From: Sipunculus nudus
Lineage: Eukaryota > Annelida > Sipuncula > Golfingiida > Sipunculidae
Assembly (NCBI GenBank): GCA_026874595.1
Contig: CM049322.1
Location: 59,021,886-59,085,885, forward strand
Length of the DNA stretch: 64,000 bases
Direction: 5' to 3'
Position numbers and translations under genes: made by a program. Under the pieces are notes generated by a model. It saw only the letters and a list, made by a program, of their open reading frames with translations, did no database searches and was not told where the DNA came from. This document shows positions 11,660-22,675 of the stretch, in pieces. Numbering within the stretch: position 1 is the first letter of the stretch; every line of letters begins with the position of its first letter.

Positions 11660-12360
11660 TCATGAATCATCAAATTTACTGTAATATCTCCTTCCGACGT
11701 AATTATGTTTGTAAGTTTGTTTACAGTTTGTTTTCAAGGTGGTATATGTTATATAATGGTCACTTGACGAGTATTGTAATACTCCACTTGAAATATGCGA
11801 TTTTGGTAGAGTTGAGTAAATATGATCTATAAGTGTGCTACATGTGTTAGTAACTCTTGTTGGTTCACGTATTAGTTGATCAAAATGAATGAGGTTGCAT
11901 ATTTCTACTGATCGCTTATAACCAATAGAATTTATATCTGTAATATCCATATTAAAGTCACCTAGAATAATGGTCTCATTAGTTCCAATTACGACACATT
12001 CTAATATTTCACAAAGTTTTTCATAATTTGCACTATCGGATGATGGACAATATACACAACATAACGTTATTTGTAATTTGCTGCTCAGTTCGACATCAAC
12101 TCTGATGAGTTCAACATATGTATACTTATTAATTTTGTGCGGTGTCACTTTAAATCTTGATTTCACATGTATACAGACCCCACCAGCATGGGATGCTCTG
12201 TCATTTCGGAAAAGTAGGTAGTTATCAAGTTGAATTTCAGAACTATCCACGTAATCAGTCAACCAAGTTTCAGTAATATAAAAATATATCAACATCTTGT
12301 TCAATGATAATTTTCTGAAGTGCATCATGCTTCATCATTCATCATCCTTCTACTGTTGAT
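11660..12360 (-). pseudogene. ORF2 APE-type endonuclease of the CR1-like LINE
   Basis: A 222-codon frame with the catalytic motifs of the exonuclease-endonuclease-phosphatase fold in order: TETWL, GGVCIHVK, VYCPS, LGDFNMD, LIDHIYS and SSDHYITY. The start of the domain (IKIGHINSRR) is in the neighbouring frame at about 12350, so one frameshift lies just before the TETWL motif. It would nick target DNA for target-primed reverse transcription. Confidence 0.9.
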
Positions 12361-12520
12361 ATGTCCAATCTTAATGCGGTCACTTGATTTTGCTGTTTTT
12401 GTATTATTTAATTCCAAGGAGGCTTTATGAACCGACTTTTCATTTTGACCATTACCTATGCCACATGGGATTCCAAGGAGGGGGTTTGATTCCCTGGTTG
12501 ACATGACTGATGCGGACAGG

Positions 12521-12625
12521 ACAATTCTCATATCTGTGTCCTATGCTACCACAATGGAAACACATGAGTTCGTTTTGTTTTCCGCATTGTTCAGCTGTAT
12601 GACCAATTTACCCACATTCAGCACA
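12521..12625 (-). pseudogene. Two CCHC zinc knuckles at the end of ORF1
   Basis: Knuckle 1 (12584-12625) reads C-A-E-C-G-stop-I-G-H-T-A-E-Q-C, a C-x2-C-x4-H-x4-C pattern with a TAA inside (12609-12611). Knuckle 2 (12521-12562) reads CFHCGSIGHRYENC and is intact. Such knuckles bind element RNA in retroelement proteins. Confidence 0.85.
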
Positions 12626-12711
12626 TTGTAGAATACTGTAATCGTATTCCTGATGTGGTAAATACCGCTGAGGGAATGCGCTTGTATCAGTCGACTGACT
12701 GTTGTGTGAAT

Positions 12712-13056
12712 TTAAAGGAACATTTTGTCGTGACTGTTGAAAATATATAATCTGATCTGGGTAAACTTTATGTAGATCATTGTACTGCGATACATATGCC
12801 GCGTGTGTGTGTCTGGTCGTGTACCCGGGTTGGATGTTCCTGGTTGACGGTCTAGTGGAGGTGTTAGAGTGTAGGGATGACGAGGGGTAAACCTACTCTC
12901 GATTGGGTGATACACAGGAACATTTCTCTGGTAGTCAAGTCTATCGGGCTCCAACTCTCTGTTTATCAAGGCATCAGCCGCCCGACGGTAATTTCGTTGC
13001 CAGGGATTCCATCCCTGATGTTGATTATCATCACTCGTCCAAACAAAACTTTTCAT
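12712..13056 (-). pseudogene. Linker part of ORF1 between esterase and knuckles
   Basis: Open frame rich in Arg, Pro, Tyr and Asn with no recognised fold. Its position between DGLH and the CCHC knuckles, on the same strand, makes it the low-complexity linker of ORF1. The long + strand frames over this stretch are its antisense shadows. Confidence 0.6.
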
Positions 13057-13299
13057 GGTATTACCATGACGGGGTCCATAATTTCTTCGTACTCCTGTCT
13101 GCTATCCATGCCGCCTTATGTCCGCCCCTGGAGGAGGAAGTGGGGGCCATTCCTCATGATTCTTGTTATGGAGAGTATAATCTTTGGTGTTACTTTTCTG
13201 ATCAAAGTACTGTCAAAATTCCTTTTCGTCAAGGCCATTCATTTGATCATCAACAATTTCAGGGTCAGTACACGCCAGATTACTCAATAATGCCAGTGT

Positions 13300-13960
13300 C
13301 CCCCGAACTGAAAAATGCAAACCATCCGTCTGATACAGATTTTTGTTAATAGAACCATTTTCAAGTAGGAAAGTTTGGTCATTGTCAACAAATTTTCAGG
13401 ACAGTGCTTCACATGTAACCTTTAGAGCTTTATTGACCTATTCAAACATATTTTGGTGTTGAGTAATGTCCATCCTCGGAGGGATGCTTAATATTGTAAC
13501 ATCATTACAAATTTGCTTGGATGTTTTGATGAGTCTTTTGTAATCATGGAGTATCCTGTCAGTATTAGCCCCACGAAGAGAACAATCATTTGTACCGACT
13601 AAGCACACAATTTATCAAAATCGCCTTTCTGGCTAACCGAGATGTAACTTTCCACATCATTAATTGTAGCACATGGGAGTGTGTGGATTCGCGTTGACGG
13701 TGCAATTAATTTTGTTTTCACCGGTCTTAGTAAGGAATCCCCAACAACCAATACTCTATAATTCTTTGTTTTATTGGTGTTCTTTGTAACCGATCTAATC
13801 TTGTTCTGTGGTTGGGTATTTGCTGGTGTTACCGTTGTTTTAGCTTATTGGTAACAAGTTCACTTGGGTACTTTTTGAGGAGAACTCTTTGTCAGTGTGT
13901 GCATTATTCAGCTCCCGTAGTACGGAATCCCCTACAACCAATACTGAATCATTAGATGAA
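13300..13960 (-). pseudogene. SGNH esterase domain of ORF1
   Basis: All key blocks of an SGNH/GDSL hydrolase are visible on the - strand. The nucleophile block VVGDS occurs at 13734-13742 and again at 13924-13932. The GTND block lies at 13585-13596, and the DGLH block with the catalytic Asp/His at 13315-13326. CR1-like ORF1 proteins are known to carry such an esterase, thought to act on lipids or acyl groups. Stops and frame changes interrupt this copy. Confidence 0.85.
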
Positions 13961-14105
13961 GTGCTTTTTGTAGTCGAGCTAATCTTGTTCTCTGGTTGGG
14001 TATTTGCTGGTGATACTATTGTCATAGCCTGGTCCACCTGATCAATAATCTGATCACTGTTAATCGGGACGAGTCCACTTGAGTACCTTTTGAGGATTTC
14101 TCTTT
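13730..14105 (-). repeat. ~185-190 bp tandem duplication inside ORF1
   Basis: The segment with VVGDS-(V/L)-LR and the stretch ctaatcttgttct-tggttggg occurs at about 13734-13920 and again at about 13924-14105. Both copies keep the frame around GDS. Diverged by several substitutions and indels. Confidence 0.8.
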
Positions 14106-14933
14106 GACCGTGTGAGCGTCATTTAGCGTCCGTAGGCCAGTCAGCTCCAGTTTCAATGCACAGTTTTCATCATGAATCATTTTGAGCTTTTCTGTTAGCT
14201 CTCTTTGTTTTTGTTGTTCATCTGACATTAGTTTAAGGATTTCATATACAGAGTTCAGCTTTGTTGGCATTTCCCTGCACCTCTCACATGTATACATAAC
14301 ACTACCGTGTAGTTCTTTTTCAGGCACCATTGTCCATTCCATGCATATAATGCAACGAATATCAACAGACTTTTCCCTATATTTTTTCTTTTTGTCTCCC
14401 TTTCTCATGCTATCGGCATCAGCCAACTTATCTCCATTATGTTCCACTTGTAGGTTACCCTCTGCTTTAGTTTCATAATTAGTTGGACCGCTTCTTGTAC
14501 CATCTTGTGTTTCATCATGTGTCACCATCAATGTATTCTGTGACTGTGATTTATCTAGTTCTGTGTATGTTATGTCAGTCAATGCAAGCAGTTTATCCCC
14601 GTCATCTCGACATAATTGTGACACAGGCGAGTCAGCAAGTAGCACTTGTTGGTTATGTTGTGTACATTTTCCCCCAGTGCTGAGTCTTAATAATAACGGT
14701 GTCAGGGGATTTTCTGAAAGTTTGGGTGAAGAAGATTTTACTGAAACTTCATTGATCTGATTTTCAGCTTCACAGTTATTGCCACCAAGATCATTTTCAT
14801 AATCAGTTTGTACCACTCTTTTGATCCCTATCTGTTCCTTATCTGCTAGAAGGAGCCATTTTTCTTTGTCATTTGTGTAAAGTTTGTCAACTTGTTCACA
14901 GAGAACAAGAAAATGTTCGGAGTGCCACAACAT
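14022..14933 (-). pseudogene. ORF1 middle region with Cys2-Cys2 zinc site and coiled-coil
   Basis: A 303-codon frame. Residues from about 190 hold a C-x2-C ... C-x2-C pair (RCIIC and TCERC, 14277-14354) like the zinc/PHD-type site of CR1 ORF1. A Glu/Lys/Leu-rich helix with coiled-coil character (EQQKQRELTEKLKM) follows. Before the zinc site is a polar, low-complexity stretch. The true reading frame enters from upstream at about 14970 through a frameshift; the apparent Met at 14933 is internal. Confidence 0.75.
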
Positions 14934-15276
14934 ATATGAATTTCCTTGGACTTTGACAGATTTGCTGTAGATTTATAGAATGTGAGAGAAATAGACCCAT
15001 ATAACACTTTATCAACTGTTGAACAGTAGCCACTTTTTGCAGTCCATGCTTTATTTTTCCTGGATGTTTTGGTACTGGTTTTGTTTTGTAAAACTCTTCA
15101 CATACTTCAAGCCAAACTAGTAGTGTTTTGGGATCAAGATGAACAGTTAGAGAGGATGTATTCTCTTTTATGTCAACCCTGTGTTGTTGGTAGGCTTGTA
15201 CCTCATCATTAAGCTCAATGGTCAGAACTCGAAACGCAGCGGACATTTCCTGGAATGTTTTTATAGCTTTTTCTTA
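14896..15276 (-). pseudogene. ORF1 segment after the J-domain frameshift
   Basis: In this frame, residues EKAIKTFQEMSAAFRVL continue the J-domain (helices III-IV), followed by about 110 residues with no recognised fold. A frameshift near 14970 hands over to the next piece, where GNSYMLWHSEHFLVLCEQVD follows. Confidence 0.75.
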
Positions 15277-15401
15277 TTTTTATTTTTGTCGGGATGGTAC
15301 TTCCCTGCTAGCTCACGATATCTGTTTTGAATATCGTCAACTGATGCATTATCAGAGAGTTGAAGTACTTTTAACGCTTCCAGTATTTCACTTTTTGTCA
15401 T
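15273..15401 (-). pseudogene. DnaJ-type J-domain, N-terminus of ORF1
   Basis: From ATG at 15401 the frame reads MTKSEILEALKVL, then DIQNRYRELAGKYHPDKN. Helix II residues (YRELAGKYH) and the invariant HPD motif (residues 36-38, 15288-15296) are at the usual spacing. After HPD an A-rich run contains a one-base frameshift; the next frame continues EKAIKTFQEMSAAFRVL, matching helix III. J-domains stimulate Hsp70 ATPase. The start is chosen because HPD falls where it does in DnaJ proteins. It lies directly upstream of, and in the same direction as, the rest of ORF1. Confidence 0.8.
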
Positions 15402-17109
15402 TTTGCTTTTTTTTATTTCAAAATATCACTGTAAAATGTTCAGTATGTTGAGGCTCATAAAAGATCAGTTACTTTCTACTGAAAGACATGATTCAACAGT
15501 GTAGAGTCTAGAGTTCAACTCAGTGCGATCTTGTAAATTCCGTGAGCGAAAATACAATTTGATAGTGAAATTTACTCACCAATGCTTTAAAGTCATCATG
15601 AATGTCACTTTTGTGTAAATCACAACGCATGCAGTAGTGTATATAATCCTAGCACAAATGTTGATAGTAGTATCTGCCTTTAAATGCAGAGTACAAGGGC
15701 TTAATCAAGAGATCTGGTAAATACGTCCGCTAATGCCGGCGTCCAACGTTTTTCACGGGAATTGAATAATATTTGAACGGAGTAAAGTAACTGATCGTAC
15801 GATGCACAATGATATTTTTCGTGATGCACAGAAAAATCGTTATTGCATTCGTAAACTCATTATTTCAATATTGAAAATAGTTAGATATGATAGGCAGGTG
15901 GATATAAGTGGGCAAATGTCTTATAAACAGTTCTTTATTCATATTAGAGTGGGGTTAAATAGATTATTTTGGTTTCCTGAAATTAATGTTTCGTGGGATT
16001 CTAGATTGTGTGAATGTTATAATTTGGTGATTTTTTTAAACAGTCAATTCGAACAGTTTATTATAATAACAAATATAACAGTATAATAATGAATGTATGT
16101 AATCGTTACCTACCATAGCCAACTGTGCCTCCATATATCATGAAACCCATATTTAAGTTCACATTATCACATTCCTTTTTTATATAACAGTTACAAATTT
16201 AAAATATTTCCTTACTTGAATTATACATAATTTTCCTATTAGAATAAGATGGCTAGCATATTTCAAATGTCCCATTGCTGACAGTTCTTACCCATAGGAA
16301 TGTTTACACTTATGTCGTCAAAAACGACTCTTCAGTATAAAAAGCTTCTCACCTTTTCCACACTTCATTATATTATGAATTACATATACTTCTGTGAAAA
16401 TTATTAAATTTAAAAAGCCCCAGGCAATGTACGTAATAGTCCAAATCAATAAATCTTGATTTGTCATTAATCAGGTTTTCACGGGTATTGATCATCCACA
16501 ATCTTTTTGAATAAGTGGGTCTTGTGACCATAATCTTTGACCTGATTACCCCAAAATCATTAGTTTACTTGATTTCACGCTTAGTTTGCTTTGAAGTCTT
16601 ATCAGTAAACAAAAAGAAATCTGGTTCACTGTGGTCCTGGTCCTTACCGATTTCTAACCCTGCTTCTCTGCCTTTCTCAACCCCCCCCCCCCCAGATCTA
16701 TAGAATCGTACTGTATACCCAGTGACTGATTTGCACTAAATAACTATTATTGCTTTTCACTACAACCGCTAAAATAATGACAAAAAATTCTAACGAAGAC
16801 TATGTGGGGCCTGAGTAAAGCTCAACACGTTCTGTTAAGTGTTTTTTTTTATCAACTTGGGATGTAGGGATTGTCGTTTTAAAGTGACTTTAGTTCGCAC
16901 TTTTTATCTGTACGAATTATGTGTTAGGATTAGGTAAACAAAAGTTTTATTAAAACGTTAAAATGTTAAATAACAAATTTCAATACTGACCGTGTACATG
17001 AGCACTCAGTCTGTTCTAGCTTTAAGTACATCAATCTTATGGGAAAAGCGACACGACCAGGCATACAATAAATAATATGATCTATCATGGCCCAATTTAT
17101 ACACATTTG

Positions 17110-17110
<1 letters not shown>
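15402..17110. other. LINE 5' flank and unassigned sequence
   Basis: May include the LINE 5' UTR. A 94-codon frame at 15802-16086 has no recognised domain. A ~95 bp stretch at 16385-16475 resembles 9065-9155, on the other side of the LINE. A C-run lies at 16680-16694. Confidence 0.4.

Positions 17111-17111
<1 letters not shown>

Positions 17112-17167
<56 letters not shown>
17112..17167. repeat. (TA)n microsatellite
   Basis: About 56 bp of TA repeats. Confidence 0.95.
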
Positions 17168-17170
<3 letters not shown>

Positions 17171-18534
17171 GTATACGTATGTGTATGTATCGGTTTGGTC
17201 ACATGTCAGCGATTTACCAATTAATTGTGTATACAGTAAAATCTCGCCTATCGACAACCCAAATTTGCGACCAACTATTCTTTGTTAATCAGTTTATTCT
17301 TGCAAACTCACAGTTAAACAGGGCTGGCAAGGTCCGGCTGCATTTCTCTGGAAGAGTGAGAGGCCAGAATTTAATTTGTATAATCAATTTCACCTCCTTC
17401 TGGTATAAATACTACATTGCGACATGGATGGGTGCTATGGGTAAGCCCAGCCTTGAAACGATAATGATGGACATTAAAAAAAACTTGAAATGTCTTGCTG
17501 TATTTCAGATTAAGTGATGACCTGTCTTAACCTGCTTTTCTCGTGTTCAGGATATTTCTAATGAAAATGTCGCCAGCATTGGTTGCGGGACGTGCAAAAA
17601 CTGGGGTCGATGGATTAGCGTAAAACAATGGTTATAAGAATGCGTTATTGCCAAAATATGTCATGGGATCATTCAGCACACTGATATAGATAATCTAAAC
17701 ACAATAAAACTACAGAAAACCCTGTACTGATGCCAGCAGAAAGAGCTGGATATCCTAGGATATTTATTGAAAGGGCTACGATCATACCCTGACAATTAGG
17801 AGAGGAAGGGGCAATGTTTTAACAATAAGTGTATCTGATAGATATTATGTAATATTTTTTCAATACAAAACCTTATTCTACGGTCTTGGGTAGACTTTTT
17901 CCCAAATTTTGCGAAACTCAATTCCCGATCATATTTCTTTTAATCTTTAAATTTCTCCATTACATTTAACTTTATATAATAATGAAAAAGAATTAGCAAT
18001 GCATTATATTAAAAAATAATATCTGCATCGCCCTTCACCTTTTCTTCGACATGATCATAGGATTTAATTCAATTATTTATGTTGAGTATAATTTAAACAT
18101 GTACAATAACTTTTTCAACCAATAACAAGAAGTATTGCCCATATAGTTTACAATTACAATATGTCATATAACTTGATTTTTTGGCATCATTTACACCTTT
18201 ACTAAGTAAAAGGTTGGCATTTTTTAAACAAAATAATTCGGCGTCATATTGACTGAAAAATGTGTTGAAAAATGCAACAACCATGCTATTGCCAATACAC
18301 GCTAATAATGTGTTTCCATCCAATTGATCGTCATTACATTTTATAAATCTTTCAACCATTTAATATTAATATATCAGTTTATTTTCTACAACTGGATCAT
18401 TTATTCAACAATACCTATATCATAACAAGTCTATTGACTTTCCTTATCGGTACCCTGCCATACAAAGTTATTTATCATACCTTTGACCTACATACAAACA
18501 TATTTCGGTGGATGCAGGACCACCAGTAAATAAA
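17168..18534. other. Unassigned; possible ankyrin-repeat relic at 18093-18359 (-)
   Basis: The - strand frame at 18093-18359 contains LDGNTLL, ACIGNS and LLSKGVN, which look like scattered pieces of ankyrin repeats. Too short and irregular to call. Nothing else seen. Confidence 0.3.
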
Positions 18535-19062
18535 AATTGTGTCTACATCTCTTGCAGCACAATGAGGAGGTAACATGTGGGTTGGTCTTGTTAACAAGGA
18601 GACTGATCAATTATATATGGATACACCGCCGGCTCCGGTGAATAACCCAAATGTTTAAATCACCAGTAACACTCGTTTAAACCCGACTTTCACCTGCAAA
18701 CAAAATGGCAAGTAGCAGCCTGTAAAATATGGTATCCCAAGATGGTACCATTCAAAGATATGTAGGATTGCCAGGTAGTGTTTGCTTCTCTTATTTTAAT
18801 TGCCAGGAATAGACAAGACAACAAAGGTCTTTGTTCTCATTGTGTTTCGCGGCCATGTATATTTAGCTTTACTGACTGTCGGGAGTCATAAAATAATATA
18901 ATATTGACAAACATGCTGTTAATAGAGTTAATTTAGATTAAGGTTGGGATTGATGATATTTACTTGTGGCTTCTAGGATATCATGTGTCAGTTAATATGG
19001 CTTTGGTGTATATGGAAGGGTAAAGCATGTCTAATCTGCCCTGAATTCAACATATCTAAAAT
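18535..19062. repeat. Upstream conserved block, copy A
   Basis: Collinear with 26660-27213. Shared landmarks include acatgtgggttggtctt, agactgatcaattatatatg, tgtgtttcgcggccat, tgtcgggagtcata and ctgccctgaattcaacatat. No coding frame. It lies about 3.6 kb before GT31 gene A. Confidence 0.85.
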
Positions 19063-21240
19063 CATCACAATTTGAGTATACAGGGTGTACAAATCAATTG
19101 CAACAATCAGGGAAACATTTTCAATCAGTAAGCTAGCCTTCCCTAGTGAAGAAGAAACAATGTAAAGTTTGTAGGAAATAGTTCAGGTACACTTAATAAT
19201 ACAATAATACAATTTCGAAATTGCCTTTTGGTTTGATATTCTCGATCCTTTGGCAAAAACAATCAGGTTAATGTCATGTCATCCCGTGATAATGTGAAGC
19301 TTTAATCGAAATTTCATAATACAAGTATTCAAGAAAAAATAACCTTTTTTACCATACGTTCTTGTTACCTTGTTTCAGTGCTTGAGATAGCCTGGGCAGC
19401 TTTCCGAGCTGAATCTGCCATCAGGATTGAGTATTTCTGGGCTACAGGCTACGTATTACTTTCCTCACCAGAGATATTTTTTTTATCTGCAGCTGGTAAT
19501 GGTCCTTCCTCTACTTTTTTTCTATTTGTTTTGGTAGGTACCCAATGTTTGATATACTAAAACATAACCAACGTTCATGAGTTGAGACACTGGACTTCTC
19601 TAATGCCTGGTTTTTCAAAGGCCGCAATATAAACCCGCCGGGTATCTTTCAATGTTAGTAACCTAATGGTCTGTCAACGGATAAAAGTTTCAGCTAGTTT
19701 TCCACAGAGGCCATGCTTTCTTATTAAGGGACAAGGTAAGTAAATTGTACTGTAAATGACATCATTGGACGACGAATCTAGCACTATGAATAAGAATCTC
19801 TGTAATTGTGTCACCGAAAAAGAAGTCACAAAATAGGGCTGTAAATGTTAGAAAAGTGCTCTCTGGGGATGGCAAACACCAGATACTAAAAATATAACCC
19901 CCCCTCGGGCGCTCATTGGGTCAAATACGGTAAACGCGTCTATGCCACTCCATTGTTTGAACTCCTTCTATTCCAAGGGCATCGTTTACACATATGGCCA
20001 CTGATGCGATGCTGATAAAGGGTTATCGATGAGATGTCTAAGGGCAACATATTCTTGTCTTCGATTATAAAAATGTTATCAACCGAATAAGCGCTCGGAA
20101 CCTGATGTTTTGGCATCGAGTAAGTTATTAAATAACCATGTCTCATTGAACAACAAGCCAACCAGGTTGCCAGCGGAGAGAGATAAGCGTTTAAGTCCAG
20201 GCGTCTGATTTAGTTATCATAAGCTGTAATGGTGTCGGGGCAGTAGTAACTTGCCAAAGTCAAACCTATTACCAGTTTTTTTGTTTTGCCAAATTTGATC
20301 ATTTCTGTTTCAGGTCCCATTATACCATGGTACTATATGCTTAGCAAGGAAGAGGCCGTTTCATTCTACCTTTAAAACATAATGACTTGTACATTTTCTA
20401 GCGAATATACAGCTGGTTACGTTAAAATCCTCTAAATAAAACCCAATGTCCATCGGAGGCTACACAGGCTAGAGTTTGTCACAGATATGGCGGTGCCAGT
20501 GCTTCACAGCGGACGGGAGAGGCCATGAAAACCTGTGTATCAGGGTGCAATGGTCACCGTTTGCCCATGTATCTGTGTATCGTTAAGTCGGCTCCAGAAG
20601 ACCTTCGGCTAGAGACACAGTGGAGTTAATAGGCTTTGTGAAGTCAACAGAATGGCGAGTGTGTTGCCAGTAAACTCCTTAGTATTATAAGGGTGTTGCC
20701 CGTAAACATTTCAGAGTGGACACGGTGTATAGGCTGTAAACCCTATTGTGGGGCAAGTAAGATGGTTGTAAACGTTCCAGTGTCGCCAGTGCGTTGGCAA
20801 TAAATTCTTCAGTCGTCATCACCTGCTCACGAAAACGAGAAAATGGGAAAGAATCAGAGGGTTAATTACAGAAAAAAGTTCTGGGGATATATGGTATTTG
20901 AGACTTTACATAAACCGATAGCAATAAGCTCATCAATCTGAGAAAAGAAGGAATTATTTTTTTTACAGATATTGCTTGGTTCGCAACCAAACCTACCAAA
21001 ACTGGTAGGTTCTGCATCACCGCGTCCGTTGCCATCGTGTACCTTTTTTCTAGGGAGATCTTCCCGAGCGATTCCACATTATCACTCAGTTCTACCCGTG
21101 TTTGCTCTCTATCTGCAATAGAGCAGGTTTACAAGAACTAACCTCCGCTCCGGTGAGAGTAATAAATACATGGGATAGATTTGCAGCTGGCATTGTTTTT
21201 TTAGCCATTAATTAATTTAAAGCTTATCAAATGCAAGCAA
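19063..21240. other. Unassigned sequence between conserved block and LINE
   Basis: No convincing gene. A 60-codon frame at 19378-19560 and a 73-codon frame at 19940-20161 (-) show no domain. Confidence 0.4.
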
Positions 21241-21254
21241 ATCCTAAAAAAAGT

Positions 21255-22171
21255 TTAACCAATTTCCTGTGAAATTTATTAATTTTATATCAGCTGAAAA
21301 CAAAGCAGTTAGCATTAAATGCGAACAATCGTTAAAACTGTTTGGTATTACGTTTGACAAAAATTTAAGTTTAAACTCTCACATTAAGGATTAGTATCAA
21401 AAGGCCGGTAGAGAATTAAATGTCCTGCATCGTTTAGCTATATTACTAGACCTTGGGGGACGTATGTTCATTTATAAAGCTTTTATTTTACGTCATTTTT
21501 CATATTGTCCACTTATATTCCACTTCTTTGGTGCTAGAAATACAAATTAGAGAAATTAAATATTAGAGGTTTGCGCTTGTATATATTGATTGAAATATAG
21601 TTGAATTAGTTTTGTTTACAAGAGCTTGTATGTCAACTTTATATGTGCAAAGATTAAACAAATTTCAGTGTATACAGTTGTACGCAAGATATCACCAAAT
21701 ATTGTACTACGTATGTTTACATTATTAACTAACCGATAAAGAAAATAATTTCTTTCTCTTTGCCAAGGTTCCGCACTTCAAAATATAGCAAATATTCTCT
21801 TTAATACTTTGGTAGCAAACTATGGAAGTAATAGAAAAATAGATGCAAATCCTCGGATAGTTAAATAAAATTTTTAATATACCTGAACAATTGGAATTGC
21901 CAACATGTAAATGTTATATTTGCAAATATATCATGACTTATTCTTCATCATGATATTCACTGTATGTTTCTGTACTTGCATATAACCTCACGATCATTGT
22001 CATCATCACCATTTCTACTGTATTATTCGCCTTTTTTCTACATATATTAAACATTGATTTTATTTTATTTTAGTGGGCTTACGTAATCGTAAGTGCTAAT
22101 GTTTAAATTTATGTTTTGTAAGCTCCGACTTTGAATAAACCTAGTTGAGAATCTAGTTGAGTTGAGTTGAA
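21255..22171 (+). mobile_element. 5'-truncated LINE fragment with TTGAG tail
   Basis: The + strand reads, with stops and shifts, through the C-terminal part of a non-LTR RT: SLKLFGITFDKNL, HRLAILLDL, then FIYKAF-LRHFSYCPLIF, and near 21800 a YFGSKLW motif. A long 3' UTR has AATAAA at 22134-22139 and ends in (TTGAG)n at 22144-22171, a LINE-type tail. It sits between the conserved upstream block and GT31 gene A; I see no matching copy upstream of gene B. Confidence 0.8.
22144..22171 (+). repeat. (TTGAG)n LINE tail
   Basis: Imperfect TTGAG pentamers close the LINE fragment. Confidence 0.7.
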
Positions 22172-22675
22172 ACGGCCCCCTGATAAGTATAAATGCCACA
22201 AATCTGTAACCTGTCTGATCGTCTGGGTGATTCAAATCATGTTTTCGGCCCGTAAGTCATAGAATACTTCTCACTTTGAGCTAATTCTATGTTTCCAAGG
22301 CGATTTGTCTAGTAACCCAAAAGGTGTCCGGTAAGAGATTTCTAAGTCTAACGGTTACGATTTGTGCCCTGTTAACAGACGGCCGGAAGACAAAGCGTGA
22401 TATTGGAGTCGGCTGAGCTTACATACTGTTTATTTTCATTTTATCGAGCTTGTTGGCAAAAGTCAGTTCAGTGAAACATATTGATGGAATAACCATCGAC
22501 CTTATGAAAACCTGACAGAATCAAGATAATATGCATAATGCTTTTCACTCTAGCTATTAGTCGCTGTAAAGTACAATCGGTCGATACGGGGCTTTTCATA
22601 ACCTTGATCAGTACATGCCTAACACTTCCTTATCAATAATACGCTTTCTATTCGTCATACCATTGTCAAAACAAC

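Larger units (their letters stand above)
9160..15401 (-). mobile_element. CR1-like LINE, nearly full length, J-domain at the ORF1 start
   Basis: One 6.2 kb element read on the - strand. ORF1 (start 15401 to about 12520) carries a J-domain, a Cys2-Cys2 zinc site, an SGNH esterase and two CCHC knuckles. ORF2 (about 12.4 kb to 9580) carries an APE-type endonuclease and a reverse transcriptase. Esterase plus zinc site in ORF1 is an established feature of CR1-like elements; the J-domain is not, to my knowledge. The 3' side ends in AATA-type repeats at about 9155-9180, a usual LINE tail. A few stops and frameshifts per ORF mean this copy is dead but fairly young. The 5' UTR boundary above 15401 is not resolved. 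Confidence 0.85.

Noticed and set aside
12877-13349. Two + strand frames of 137 and 148 codons
   Set aside because: They are antisense to the ORF1 linker and esterase end (DGLH lies on the - strand here), with no domains of their own.
14182-14760. + strand frames over ORF1
   Set aside because: Shadows of the 303-codon ORF1 piece on the - strand.
16966-17257. Frames with YIYIYI repeats here and at 27129, 31401 and 62053
   Set aside because: Translations of (TA)n microsatellites.
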